Positions 16,574 to 25,289 of a stretch of DNA of 27,748 nucleotides are shown one piece after another. The first letter of the stretch is position 1. Each line of letters begins with the position of its first letter. The stretch is from JACTOJ01 sp032335695 (GTDB taxonomy: Bacteria; Bacillota; Clostridia; Clostridiales; Clostridiaceae). The stretch spans positions 1 through 27,748 of the forward strand of contig NZ_JACTOJ010000037.1 of NCBI RefSeq assembly GCF_032335695.1. The letters run 5' to 3'. The translations under genes and the position numbers were made by a program. The notes under the pieces are model-generated. The model saw only the letters and a list, made by a program, of their open reading frames with translations. It made no database searches and was not told where the DNA came from.

Positions 16574-16752
16574 TAATGAAAAATAGCCATTCTTTAATAT
16601 CGTAATTTAAGCTAAAAGCTTGAATTACAATACTTTGTATTATTTTTTACCAACCTGCTTGATTTTAATTATATAATTTTATATAAACTTAATGCAAGCT
16701 TGATTTTCCAATGGCTTATGTACCTTACTACTATAAAATAGGTTGGTAAAAA
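16574..16752 (-). promoter_or_regulatory. Leader of CRISPR array 1 with putative promoter
   Basis: This AT-rich region lies between cas2 and the newest repeat. Read leftward it contains TTGCAT (16697-16692), an 18-bp spacer and TATAAT (16673-16668), a plausible sigma-A promoter that would start the pre-crRNA about 90 nt before the first repeat. It also holds a 12-bp imperfect hairpin at 16602-16628 (GTAATTTAAGCT / AGCTTGAATTAC, one G-T type mismatch), about 30 nt from the repeat where spacers are inserted. Confidence 0.7.
16644..16752. repeat. 13-bp inverted repeat bracketing the leader promoter
   Basis: TTTTTACCAACCT (16644-16656) is the exact reverse complement of AGGTTGGTAAAAA (16740-16752). 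The arms enclose 83 nt that contain the predicted array promoter, and the right arm abuts the cas2 stop codon. They could form a long-range stem in a cas read-through transcript or be paired protein-binding sites. Confidence 0.65.
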
Positions 16753-17040
16753 CTATAATATTAAGGCTTCGCTGTCCTTATAATTCTTTCCTAAGGTCTC
16801 TTCCTCAAAGCTTGCCTCGCTCATAAATTTAATTATAGATATAAAATCTTCATTTGGATTTATCTCTTTTTTCAAATCAGCGCGAAGCTTAATCAAGTTT
16901 GCTGGAGTTATATTTCCTCTAAAAATAGATTTTTGGTGATGCTTAAAATATTTTTTGCAAACCTTAAATACCCTATTAACTCTTTTTTCATTCACATCAT
17001 AAAAAACAAATGCATAGTTATAGTTAAGATTTTTAGGCAT
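16753..17040 (-). CDS. cas2: CRISPR-associated endoribonuclease/integration factor Cas2
   Basis: Bridges two Cas1 dimers in the spacer-integration complex. The 95-residue ferredoxin-like protein begins with a beta strand ending in the conserved Asp of VFYDV (Asp15), followed by the RV..V.K.CKKY helix and IFRGNIT, both typical of Cas2. Its start overlaps the cas1 stop by one base (TAATG), indicating coupled translation. It is the last gene of the operon, next to the leader of array 1, where integration takes place. Confidence 0.93.
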   Translation of the reverse strand: MPKNLNYNYAFVFYDVNEKRVNRVFKVCKKYFKHHQKSIFRGNITPANLIKLRADLKKEINPNEDFISIIKFMSEASFEEETLGKNYKDSEALIL

Positions 17041-18074
17041 TACATCATCTCCTTAAGGCTAAAAGGTTTAAATTCTTTTCCTTCTACAAACAGTTTTATT
17101 AATTTATATCCATCGTACTTAATTGCATTTTCATAACTTATTTTGCGCTTTAAAATTGGATGAGTAAAAACATTATCAAACCTTTCCTCTAATGCTTCCA
17201 CAAAGATTTTTTTACCTGCCTCATTGAGCAGACAATAGTTAAGCTTTTTATCAAAATGCTTTGCTACTTGTATTCTTCTATTATTCACCAACTCAAAAAT
17301 AGTTTTATAAACTATTGCGGGCTTAAAGGCCTCCGATAAATCAAGACACAAGGAGAACCTGCCTTCACTTGGTTCATGCAAAAAGCTTATGGATTGATCT
17401 AAATGAGTATTATAAATTTGTGATATGGTTCTAGTATACAAAATAGAGTTACCAAAGGAAATTAATGCGTTTATAGGATTATCTGGTGGCCTTTTAACTC
17501 TCTTATTCATTACAAAATCTTCAGGTAAAAAATATTTGAAGCTTTCATAAAATTTCATCCATATTTGACCTTCTATAAAGAGAACATGTTTTATATCACT
17601 TTGCTTGTCCAAAAGTGTTGGCATGTCTCTTTTTAGCCAGTCTAGATATTCCTTTAGCTCTTTTTTATCATGCTTATAATAATGATATAAAACTTCATGA
17701 ATATTAACAGCTATACCTCTTACAAACGCCTTTGCCACCTCTATTCTGCTATCCATAAAGGTCTTAGCTTGTTTAATCACAAGATTTCCGCTTACTAAGT
17801 ACTCCTTTGGATAATACGTGCCACTATATTGCTGATAATAATTAAATACATGTAGTACAATACCTGCTTTAGCTATAAAATCTAAAAATTTCGTATTAAA
17901 AGAAACCTCTCCTAAGCAGTAAAGCTCTCTGGTTGCTTCTATTGGCAAGTATATATTTCCCTTGGCATTTCGGAAGACTATTGAGTTATCTTTTCTGCTT
18001 AATTCTCCATTAGACATAATAAATCTTGTATTTTTTCCCGTAATAATCCCTCCTAGCTTCTTTAAATAAAGCAA
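17040..18074 (-). CDS. cas1: CRISPR integrase Cas1 (type I-B); start uncertain
   Basis: Metal-dependent integrase inserting new spacers. The catalytic residues of Cas1b are visible as Glu168 (FIEGQIW), His233 (FLHEP) and Glu248 (LDLSEAF), along with the conserved PPDNPINALISFGNSILY region. The longest frame starts at a TTG at 18074 inside cas4, but no ribosome site precedes it. A perfect AGGAGGG occurs inside codons 7-9, and the only codons at a suitable distance are ATT (18047, 18044) or ACG (18041). The first ATG (18017) is about 24 nt away, and starting there would trim the first beta strand expected in this family. A non-AUG start giving about 334 residues is plausible. The gene overlaps cas4 and cas2. 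Confidence 0.93.
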   Translation of the reverse strand: MLYLKKLGGIITGKNTRFIMSNGELSRKDNSIVFRNAKGNIYLPIEATRELYCLGEVSFNTKFLDFIAKAGIVLHVFNYYQQYSGTYYPKEYLVSGNLVIKQAKTFMDSRIEVAKAFVRGIAVNIHEVLYHYYKHDKKELKEYLDWLKRDMPTLLDKQSDIKHVLFIEGQIWMKFYESFKYFLPEDFVMNKRVKRPPDNPINALISFGNSILYTRTISQIYNTHLDQSISFLHEPSEGRFSLCLDLSEAFKPAIVYKTIFELVNNRRIQVAKHFDKKLNYCLLNEAGKKIFVEALEERFDNVFTHPILKRKISYENAIKYDGYKLIKLFVEGKEFKPFSLKEMM

Positions 18075-18556
18075 TATTCAAAATAAGCACATTTCTTACA
18101 TTTTGGTTTAAACTCTGCTATTGGAGGTTTTTCTTCCTGCATAAATTCCATTATCTCCTCCATAAGTACTTCAAGCCTTCTTTCATCCTCTTCTGTAAGC
18201 TCAACTATTACTGTTTTATTATTTTGCTTATTTTTTTCCACGTATTCAATCTTGCCCTTTTTCTCTACTCCCTTGTTCTTTAAGATTTTTAGATATAATA
18301 GAGTCTGCCACTTGGTGGCTTCCGTATCTGCATCAGATTTTTTCATTTCTATAAGATATTCTTCAGTAAGCTTATCAATTTTCACATTATCTATAGATAC
18401 TTCACTATTCTTTTTACCCTCATATTTAAGTTCATGAAGCACCTTTCCTATCCTCACATCTTCGCTATTATCCTCTAAGTTTAGCCTATTTCCATGAAGC
18501 CAGCATTGCCTTTTGCAATGAAAATAATAATTTATTATTGTTCCGGTAACCTTCAT
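18062..18556 (-). CDS. cas4: CRISPR-associated exonuclease Cas4
   Basis: RecB-like Fe-S nuclease that trims and orients prespacers according to the PAM before Cas1-Cas2 integration. The iron-sulfur cysteines are Cys14 or Cys18 near the N-terminus (HCKRQCW) and Cys153, Cys156 and Cys162 at the end (CKKCAYFEYC). The nuclease core shows His41 (GKVLHE), Asp61 (KIDKL), the E-x-K pair Glu70-Lys72 (IEMKKS) and the Q-motif near Gln84 (WQTLLYL). Length is 164 residues, normal for type I-B. It overlaps cas3 by 4 nt (ATGA) and cas1 by up to 13 nt. Confidence 0.93.
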   Translation of the reverse strand: MKVTGTIINYYFHCKRQCWLHGNRLNLEDNSEDVRIGKVLHELKYEGKKNSEVSIDNVKIDKLTEEYLIEMKKSDADTEATKWQTLLYLKILKNKGVEKKGKIEYVEKNKQNNKTVIVELTEEDERRLEVLMEEIMEFMQEEKPPIAEFKPKCKKCAYFEYCFI

Positions 18557-21132
18557 AGCATAGAACCTCCATTACCTTCCCTGTATTTTTTCCTATCGAA
18601 TTTTCCATCAGTTAAATATTCTTCACCATCTTCAATATAAAAAATATTGCCGATTATTCCATTGTATCTAGGTGCTATCTTATCAACATTATAAGTAAAG
18701 TAGTCCATCTGCTCCTGAACATTAGATAGCTTAACTTTTCTTTCAGCATAAGGCATTTCAGAATTCATTAATAGCTTTTCATAGTTTTCCCATACTGTCT
18801 TTCCTTCTAGGCTTCTTCCATCCTCCAATTCAATAGTTCTGTTAAGGAAAATTGTATATTTCTTTTCCTCATCAATAAGCTTCATTCTCTCATATATTTT
18901 CTCGTACTTAAGCTTATTCAAGGTATCCTCTCTGAATTCATTTATATTACCTATGCTTTCACCGTCTGCTTCCTTTTCCAGTCTATCCATAACTGCATCA
19001 TAAAAGCTTGAAAAATCTTTTGCCTTTAAGATTTCTCTAATTCCTTCCTCCAATAAAGTTAAGCTTTTATCTTTTCTATAGTCTTTTTTATAGACATTTG
19101 ACGCTTCATCTAAATTAAAAAAATAAACTCTTGAGTCTGGTTTAGAGCAAGAACGATTTATTCTTCCTAAAAATTGTTCTTCCGCATCTAGAATGGAAAT
19201 ATCCTTAAAGCCTCTGTCCATATCTATATCCACACCAGCTTCAATAACTTGTGTGGCGATAAGAATTATATTCTTTTCACTTTTTACCTGTTTTATTATT
19301 TTGCTTCTTTCTGCTTTGTTGTCATCACCTGTTATAAGGTGAACTTTTTTATTAAGCTTTTCCTCAATATTAATTTTTTCCATGCTCTTATAAAAGTCCA
19401 TTGCTCGATTTTTGTTAATGAACTCTACAAGTATGTTACCTTCCATTTCTTTTGCTGAAGCTGTTACCTTTTCTGTTAGCTTTTCTAATATCTCAGCTTT
19501 CTTATAGACCAAAAGGGAAAAATCAAGCTGCACTCTGTTTTTAAACAAAGGATTTTCAAAGTAATAGCTTCTATTTTCGATAAGATCCACAAAGCTTTTT
19601 TCACAATCAATAAGCCTATCCAGCCTTGGAAGAGTGGCAGACATTATAATCACCTTTAAATTAAGCAGCTTAGCATACTTATTTAAAAAAGTGATGATTT
19701 CCTTCCAAATGCTATTCTTATAGCTTTGAATTTCATCCAATATGATTACGCTGTTAGCTATATGCGCAAAGGTGAACACCTCTTCTCTGCTCACGCCAAA
19801 TAGGTGAGAAAAAAGGTTTATATGAGTGGTTAAAACTATAGGATAGTGCAAAAACTGTCTGTCTAAAAATGCCTTCTCATAGTCAATTTTTATGTTTATA
19901 GCTTTTTCCCTGATTTCATGATTGTTTTCCTTTGCATCGATGACCTCAATGGGAGTTATTGAATTGATCACAGCTATTTCATTTTTCATATGCTCATTTT
20001 CTTCAAAAATACCATCTAGGGATTTTTTAGTCTGCTCAGCCAAGGTATTAAATGGAAATATATAAAATATCTTGTTAAGGGCTTTATCTTTCTTCAAAAG
20101 CTGAAAAGCTAAATTAATTGAAGTATTGGTTTTGCCAGAGCCAGTTGGTGCTTCCAAGTAAAACATGTTTTTATCATAATTTTTCTCAAGATTATTTTCA
20201 GCCTCCAAAAACATTTCACTTCTAAGCCTATTTATATTTTTTTCTTCAAAGGGGCTTTTTCCTTTTCCTTCAACAGCCTCCTTATGCCTAATGATATCCT
20301 TATATAGCTTCTGCTTTTTAAAAACGAAATAAAATTTATCAACATCTCCTATAGCTCCAAAGCTCTTTATCTTAGTTCCATTGCTGTACTCAGATGTAGA
20401 ATAAAAATCGCTTGCTACCAGCAGTGAAAAAAGAAATCTTGTGTATATAAATAAATCTATGCTTCTCCAACTACCCTTATCGTATAACTCCTTTGAATTA
20501 AAATTACACTTTTTCCACAAGTTCTTTATGTCTATGTTAAACCTCCCAATTATGCTAAAGCCATCATAGCACTCATTATACAGAGAATTGTCTTCAATAT
20601 AATTTGAATATTTATTTTTAAGAGTCTCATGAAATGCTGAAAAATCGTCCAGGGAACCATGATGCTTAGATATGATATAGGAGTTCAAAAAAAGAAAGGT
20701 GAGAAGAGACCTGAAGTCCTCTCCTTTAATATTTTTAATTTTATCAATATAATAATCAAAGTATATACATACCGACAGCATGGAATGTTTTGAATCACTT
20801 TGAGCAGTAGTTTTAAACTCACCATTTCCCATTTTCAAGCATTGAAAATTTGCATTTATTTTTCCCAAATCATGCATATAGATAGCATTACAAAACATTT
20901 CCTTCCAAATATCCACTATCTCGCTTTTTTCTTCTTTGAAGAAGGCTTCCTCAAAATTTACAAATACATTATCCAGCTGCTTTTCTTTACAAAGCTTTAA
21001 AAAGTAAGCATAAACTAAATCCATATGCTCCTTTAACTTTTCCTTATGATTTTCCTTGGTATGTGCATATATGTTTTGAAGATTTTTAAGCTTCTCCTCT
21101 ACAGGAAATAGCTTTACTGCATCAAAATACAT
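18553..21132 (-). CDS. cas3: CRISPR effector nuclease-helicase Cas3 (HD - SF2)
   Basis: Recruited by target-bound Cascade to nick, unwind and degrade DNA. The N-terminal HD nuclease has His87-Asp88 (YMHDLGK), His116 (KHSML), His157-His158 (SKHHG) and Asp242 (ASDFYS). The helicase has Walker A APTGSGKT (328-335), motif II DEIQ (466-469), motif III SATLPR (498-503), and later TQVIEAGVDID and the motif VI region EEQFLGRINRS. At 859 residues it is complete, with both domains in one chain. The start has a GGCAGGTGG site 4 nt upstream and lies 13 nt after cas5; the stop overlaps cas4. All catalytic motifs are intact, so interference is probably active. Confidence 0.96.
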   Translation of the reverse strand: MYFDAVKLFPVEEKLKNLQNIYAHTKENHKEKLKEHMDLVYAYFLKLCKEKQLDNVFVNFEEAFFKEEKSEIVDIWKEMFCNAIYMHDLGKINANFQCLKMGNGEFKTTAQSDSKHSMLSVCIYFDYYIDKIKNIKGEDFRSLLTFLFLNSYIISKHHGSLDDFSAFHETLKNKYSNYIEDNSLYNECYDGFSIIGRFNIDIKNLWKKCNFNSKELYDKGSWRSIDLFIYTRFLFSLLVASDFYSTSEYSNGTKIKSFGAIGDVDKFYFVFKKQKLYKDIIRHKEAVEGKGKSPFEEKNINRLRSEMFLEAENNLEKNYDKNMFYLEAPTGSGKTNTSINLAFQLLKKDKALNKIFYIFPFNTLAEQTKKSLDGIFEENEHMKNEIAVINSITPIEVIDAKENNHEIREKAINIKIDYEKAFLDRQFLHYPIVLTTHINLFSHLFGVSREEVFTFAHIANSVIILDEIQSYKNSIWKEIITFLNKYAKLLNLKVIIMSATLPRLDRLIDCEKSFVDLIENRSYYFENPLFKNRVQLDFSLLVYKKAEILEKLTEKVTASAKEMEGNILVEFINKNRAMDFYKSMEKINIEEKLNKKVHLITGDDNKAERSKIIKQVKSEKNIILIATQVIEAGVDIDMDRGFKDISILDAEEQFLGRINRSCSKPDSRVYFFNLDEASNVYKKDYRKDKSLTLLEEGIREILKAKDFSSFYDAVMDRLEKEADGESIGNINEFREDTLNKLKYEKIYERMKLIDEEKKYTIFLNRTIELEDGRSLEGKTVWENYEKLLMNSEMPYAERKVKLSNVQEQMDYFTYNVDKIAPRYNGIIGNIFYIEDGEEYLTDGKFDRKKYREGNGGSML

Positions 21133-21145
21133 TTTTCCACCTGCC

Positions 21146-21892
21146 TTAAAAGAAGAATACTACTTTATCTTCATAAGTATAAAGCTTATAGGGTTCCTTT
21201 AAACCTACCCTCATATTAGTAAATACAAAGCTTTCAGTTATATATTGATTTGTAAGCTCTTGAAGTGAAATTGGCAGCTTTTCTTCATACTTCCACTTAT
21301 CCTCTGGAAGCTCAGTGAAAAGTCCAACCTCTTCCTGCACTTCTGGTAAAAATTCAAAGTGTTTTTTAAGAAATAAACTATCAACTCTTGAAAAATCCTT
21401 AGCCTCTTCCATAGAAATTATTTGCACGGCCTTAATATCTGCAAAATGATCGTTTTTACCTAAATAAGGTACATACTTAAAGCTTCTGTTTAAAAAGTTT
21501 TTCTCTATAGCTTCGCCACAGACGTTTTCTTCTAGACATATATACATATCCCAGCTGGGACTTTCAAGCCACTGCTCTTTAACAATAAGATTTCCGCCTT
21601 CTTCTTGAGAAGCATACCCAACAGAATTATTAAAAATCTGAACCTTTTTAGGTATGTATCCTCTGCTGTTTTTAGGTACTATAGCTATTTTTAAGGCTGA
21701 AAGTTCTGCGTAAAAATCTGGATATTCCTTATCTTCCTGCTGATTGTACCCTTCTAAGCCAAGCACAGAACCTAGGATACCTAACACAGCGATCTTATGA
21801 ATGCAGCCATAGGTAAAATATAAATAAGTATTAACATCCGGTTTCTTAAAAAAAGCTGTTTTTCCGCTTAAGTTAAACTTTAAAGCTTTCAT
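21146..21892 (-). CDS. cas5: Cascade subunit Cas5 (type I-B)
   Basis: RAMP-fold protein expected to cap the crRNA 5' handle and contact Cas8b. The N-terminus KFNLSGKTAFFKKPDVN with TYGCIHKIAVLGILGSVLGLEG is typical of the I-B (Csh) Cas5 subfamily, where the helix after the first strand contains the conserved Gly/Leu-rich segment. Length is 248 residues, normal. It starts 3 nt after the cas7 stop, with its binding site inside the end of cas7. No truncation is seen. Confidence 0.92.
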   Translation of the reverse strand: MKALKFNLSGKTAFFKKPDVNTYLYFTYGCIHKIAVLGILGSVLGLEGYNQQEDKEYPDFYAELSALKIAIVPKNSRGYIPKKVQIFNNSVGYASQEEGGNLIVKEQWLESPSWDMYICLEENVCGEAIEKNFLNRSFKYVPYLGKNDHFADIKAVQIISMEEAKDFSRVDSLFLKKHFEFLPEVQEEVGLFTELPEDKWKYEEKLPISLQELTNQYITESFVFTNMRVGLKEPYKLYTYEDKVVFFF

Positions 21893-21895
21893 GGC

Positions 21896-22849
21896 TTAAA
21901 GCACTTCCCTTGTAAAAATATTAAAATATTTTGCTTTTTCTATATTCTTATTTAATTCCGTTTTTATTGGATTGTAATATATTTCTATACTTTTTATTTT
22001 ACCTGAAAGAGTATTTATAAGCTCAGCTGCATCATCAGCTAAGACAATTCTGTCTTTTCCCTCTGCTTTCTCAAAGCTTATGTACTGTGCTAAATCTGGA
22101 AGATATAAATCTATATCTGTTTCAATAAAAATGCTGAACTCATTCTCACAGCCAAGCTTCGCATTAGTATTAAAGGCTGTAGCTGAAACTAAGGCTGCTT
22201 CCTTAAACTTTTTATAGTCCTCCTCAGTGTATCCCTCTGTAACTCCAAGCTTTGCATAGTTATTGTATACAGAAGGAGTTATTACGAAGGGATAGAAATA
22301 ATGCGCCTCACTGCTTACTATTTTTGTTCCCAAGGTAGTAAAATTTGCTTCCTCATCATCTTTTTTATTTTTTTCATTTTCTACTCTAAAGGGTGATAAT
22401 ATATTCTGCTCTTCCACAGTGGCATCAGCATATTTATTAAATCCCTGTCCTATTTGAACCGCACCTGTTATAGATATATTGTTTCCTTCTTCTGCAAAGG
22501 TGGCTCCAAAGCTCTTCACATCTATAGCTTTAAACAGATTTGTAAGCACTTGCTTATTATCCTTTTCATTTTTAAGATCTTTAACTTGAAATATCTCTTC
22601 GTATCTTTCTTTTAGTGATTTTGGTCTAACCTTTATTCCTTCTTTTTTATCTGGTTCAAGCTTTAAGGATTTTACGTACAAAACAGCTTCTCCCTGCTCT
22701 TCCCACATCTTTTTCATTGGATATTTTAAAGCCTTATCACTTCCGAAAATCTCTCCTGTGGATATTGATTTTGGATTTCCGCTAAAATCAGCATTCCAAT
22801 TTGCCATTATTGATTTTATTCCTATTACTCCATAAACTCTTTTATTCAT
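21896..22849 (-). CDS. cas7: Cascade backbone subunit Cas7 (Csh2, type I-B)
   Basis: Multiple copies are expected to coat the crRNA spacer. The 317-residue protein starts with the Csh2 pattern RVYGVIGIKSIMANWNADF followed by a GNPKSI segment, and contains DVKSFGATFA and SITGAVQIGQGFN, which are conserved in this family's RNA-binding palm and thumb. The gene overlaps the 3' end of cas8b by 8 nt. It is intact and lies between cas8b and cas5, as is usual for I-B operons. Confidence 0.93.
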   Translation of the reverse strand: MNKRVYGVIGIKSIMANWNADFSGNPKSISTGEIFGSDKALKYPMKKMWEEQGEAVLYVKSLKLEPDKKEGIKVRPKSLKERYEEIFQVKDLKNEKDNKQVLTNLFKAIDVKSFGATFAEEGNNISITGAVQIGQGFNKYADATVEEQNILSPFRVENEKNKKDDEEANFTTLGTKIVSSEAHYFYPFVITPSVYNNYAKLGVTEGYTEEDYKKFKEAALVSATAFNTNAKLGCENEFSIFIETDIDLYLPDLAQYISFEKAEGKDRIVLADDAAELINTLSGKIKSIEIYYNPIKTELNKNIEKAKYFNIFTREVL

Positions 22850-23264
22850 TTTCCTTATCCTCCTCTATTTCATTACTCACATCAGTTCCTTTGCTTTTTT
22901 CATATATCAAATTAGAATATAAATAACCTCCAAGTAAAATATCGGTATCGATTTTTCCTTCTGGCACGTAGCCTAAAAGCATACATTTTAAGTTATTGAA
23001 TCTTGGATTGTCTTTTCTTATAGCATAGTTATACTTCATAAATAAAACCTTTATTTCATGCTTAAGCTTATCATTGGTCTTGCAATTTAAAACAGGATTT
23101 ATCAAAGAATGCATTTTTCTACTTGATTTGTTTAGTGATATCAAATAGCTTACTATTTGACCTACTGCAAAATAATATTCCTCGTCAGAAGTAATCTGAT
23201 CTGTTTTATCTGCATTAGACTTTATTCTTAGACTATCTGCAATTCCTTTAAAAATATCACCCAT
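22842..23264 (-). CDS. cas11b: Cas11b small subunit from an internal start inside cas8b
   Basis: An in-frame ATG at 23264-23262 (codon 441 of cas8b) is preceded by GGAGGT (23279-23274) with a 9-nt spacer. This would translate the last 140 residues, MGDIFKGIADSLRIK to the cas8b stop, as a separate, mainly helical protein. In type I-B, I-C and I-D systems the small Cascade subunit is known to be made this way from the 3' end of the large-subunit gene. The strong Shine-Dalgarno sequence is seen directly; that the product is made here is inferred. Confidence 0.75.
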   Translation of the reverse strand: MGDIFKGIADSLRIKSNADKTDQITSDEEYYFAVGQIVSYLISLNKSSRKMHSLINPVLNCKTNDKLKHEIKVLFMKYNYAIRKDNPRFNNLKCMLLGYVPEGKIDTDILLGGYLYSNLIYEKSKGTDVSNEIEEDKENE

Positions 23265-24584
23265 AGCTTTCTTACCTCCAAAATAATTTAATATAGCATA
23301 TCTTAAATTAAACTGTTCCTTTGCTTTTATAATGTAATCATTAGTGATAGAATTCTTTATTAAACTCAGAGAGATATCATTAAAAAGCTGCCTTATTACT
23401 GTGGTGTCCCCCTTATAAAGCCAGCTAAATAACGCATCTCTTGATTTCAAAAGATTTTCCTTCACCACATAATCATTCAGTCTTATATCATTAGGTTCCG
23501 TAAAAAAGTTTGACAGCAAAAATTTATTGAAGTAAAGTTCATTTATTTGACCTTTAAGAGTTTTAATATTATCAATATTACCTAGGTGCAAGACAGGCTT
23601 ACTCTTGCCATAAGCTATTGGTATAACCTGCGTCACCTTAAGTCCAATAATTTTATTTTTAAGACCTGATATTATATCAAAATCTCTTATTTCTAATTCC
23701 TTACCTTTTTGTATCCTAAGAAAGTATCCAGAGAAATCTTCTTCCATGCTCTCATCATTAGCTAGACGATAAATTCTTTCCTCATTTAGGTAAATATTTG
23801 TTTTCCCTAGAGAAGCAAAATTCATTAGATAGTCAAAAAATTGTTTTTGAAGCATAACTTCCTTTTCAGAGATTAAATACGGTCTTATATTTTTACGAGT
23901 TTTTTGTTCAAGATATGGCTTTTTCGAGTTAAGTCCTAAATTGTCATTAGGTAATCCTAGAGTTTCATTTTCCACCTGCACATTATATTGAGTATTGTTG
24001 TATATATTAGGAATTACATATTTTTCACTTTCCTGTTTGTATAAAGAAAGACTTGAAGCAAAAAATACTTTTAAATAGTTTTTATCTTTTTTAACCTCTG
24101 ACAAAACTGTATATATATTTTCTTTTATCCACTTTTTATTTTTTTCAAGCTTTTCTGCATCAGCCTTTCCATATTTACTTTCTATAGCTTCATACATCTT
24201 TAGCTTTTCTTTATCTTTATTATATTTCTCCCTAGGGTCTGATAATATTTTATAGTAATTATCAATGATCTCTTCTTTGAGCTTTTCTTTATTAACATTA
24301 TCCTTTTTAATAAAAAAAGATAAATAATTATTGCTGTGTATGACCTTTTTGGAATCTATGGGTTTATTCATATCTACTAATTTTGATAGGTAATCAAGCT
24401 TAGCAAATTCATTATATCTATGGTCTACCTTATCATCATTTTTGGACACTTCAAGAACATCATAGTCACCTTTTTCATCTACTAAAACATAGCTGCCTTC
24501 TACTAATTTATAATTTTCTATAATTCTATCTTCGATTGTAGATCCATACAGCCTATTAAATATCTCTAAGCAATCCTTAAGCAT
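22842..24584 (-). CDS. cas8b: Cascade large subunit Cas8b (Csh1)
   Basis: Large subunit that reads the PAM and recruits Cas3. The 580-residue, lysine-rich protein is recognised mainly from its position (cas6 - X - cas7 - cas5) and from Csh1-like features, including LFSWLYKGDTTVIRQLFNDIS and EEYYFAVGQIVSYLISLNKSSRKMHSL in the helical C-terminal domain. The start codon has AAGGAGGTG 5 nt upstream, overlapping the cas6 stop. A strong internal ribosome site precedes an in-frame ATG at residue 441, giving a separate Cas11b. No frameshift is seen. Confidence 0.9.
   Translation of the reverse strand: MLKDCLEIFNRLYGSTIEDRIIENYKLVEGSYVLVDEKGDYDVLEVSKNDDKVDHRYNEFAKLDYLSKLVDMNKPIDSKKVIHSNNYLSFFIKKDNVNKEKLKEEIIDNYYKILSDPREKYNKDKEKLKMYEAIESKYGKADAEKLEKNKKWIKENIYTVLSEVKKDKNYLKVFFASSLSLYKQESEKYVIPNIYNNTQYNVQVENETLGLPNDNLGLNSKKPYLEQKTRKNIRPYLISEKEVMLQKQFFDYLMNFASLGKTNIYLNEERIYRLANDESMEEDFSGYFLRIQKGKELEIRDFDIISGLKNKIIGLKVTQVIPIAYGKSKPVLHLGNIDNIKTLKGQINELYFNKFLLSNFFTEPNDIRLNDYVVKENLLKSRDALFSWLYKGDTTVIRQLFNDISLSLIKNSITNDYIIKAKEQFNLRYAILNYFGGKKAMGDIFKGIADSLRIKSNADKTDQITSDEEYYFAVGQIVSYLISLNKSSRKMHSLINPVLNCKTNDKLKHEIKVLFMKYNYAIRKDNPRFNNLKCMLLGYVPEGKIDTDILLGGYLYSNLIYEKSKGTDVSNEIEEDKENE
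23274..23279 (-). promoter_or_regulatory. Internal ribosome binding site for Cas11b
   Basis: GGAGGT on the minus strand falls within codons for Gly-Gly-Lys of cas8b, 9 nt before the in-frame ATG of residue 441. A near-perfect Shine-Dalgarno site this strong inside a coding region of such AT-rich DNA is notable. Confidence 0.75.
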
Positions 24585-24596
24585 AGTTTCACCTCC

Positions 24597-25289
24597 TTAA
24601 AGCCATTTAAAATTGACATAGCCAAAGCCCCTAGAGTTCATCTCTAAGATGCCGCTTCCCAGTGCAAAATAAGCTAACTGCTGTGCGGTTTCATTTTCAG
24701 CTACAGACAAAGTTAATTTATCCCCTAACAGCTTTATATTTTTATACTTGCAGACTATTGGCATTGGATTATCAAATTTAGTAAAAGTAAATAGCTCAAA
24801 GTCTTCTTTAAGCTTTGTGTTAAAATATGAGTTATATTTCTTAATTAAATTTTCTCTGAGTCTCTTTTCAAAGCTTTCTAAGTTTTCAACGCCTCTCCAG
24901 TACCCACCTTGGAACTTTGCTATAGCAGGTGTTAGACTGTAGATTTTTTCTATATACCTTTGAGGAATAAGCTTTTTTTCTATAGTTAAGGCTTTCAATG
25001 CTTCAGTATACTCATTTACTAGTACCTTTTGAAAGTGCTCTGCCAGTTCTTCCTCCACAGTTCTAATTATTACCGCATATATGTTACCAGCTTTATAAAG
25101 CTTGCTTTCTTCTATTGGATACAAGCTGTTATGTACATAATTCTTGTATTTGTTTTCTTCATGAAATTTCACAAACCTTGGATTTTTTAGAAAGCTTTTA
25201 TCTATAAGCTCTGATACACATGATAATGAATCTTCACTCTTAATGTCTCTACAAGCATATACTTTTAATTTCAGTTCATAAACCTTCAA
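24597..25289 (-). CDS. cas6: CRISPR pre-crRNA endoribonuclease Cas6
   Basis: Cuts the pre-crRNA in each repeat, leaving the 8-nt 5' handle ATTTAAAT. The 230-residue protein ends in the Cas6 glycine-rich loop (LGSGILEMNSRGFGYVNF, residues 210-227), and VRT / KFQGGYW segments fit the double ferredoxin fold. A catalytic histidine is likely near the N-terminal domain (His43 or His53), but I cannot choose one. Translation begins at TTG with AAGGAGG 8 nt upstream. It is the first gene of the cas operon, and its promoter must lie in 25290-25496. Confidence 0.92.
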   Translation of the reverse strand: MKVYELKLKVYACRDIKSEDSLSCVSELIDKSFLKNPRFVKFHEENKYKNYVHNSLYPIEESKLYKAGNIYAVIIRTVEEELAEHFQKVLVNEYTEALKALTIEKKLIPQRYIEKIYSLTPAIAKFQGGYWRGVENLESFEKRLRENLIKKYNSYFNTKLKEDFELFTFTKFDNPMPIVCKYKNIKLLGDKLTLSVAENETAQQLAYFALGSGILEMNSRGFGYVNFKWL

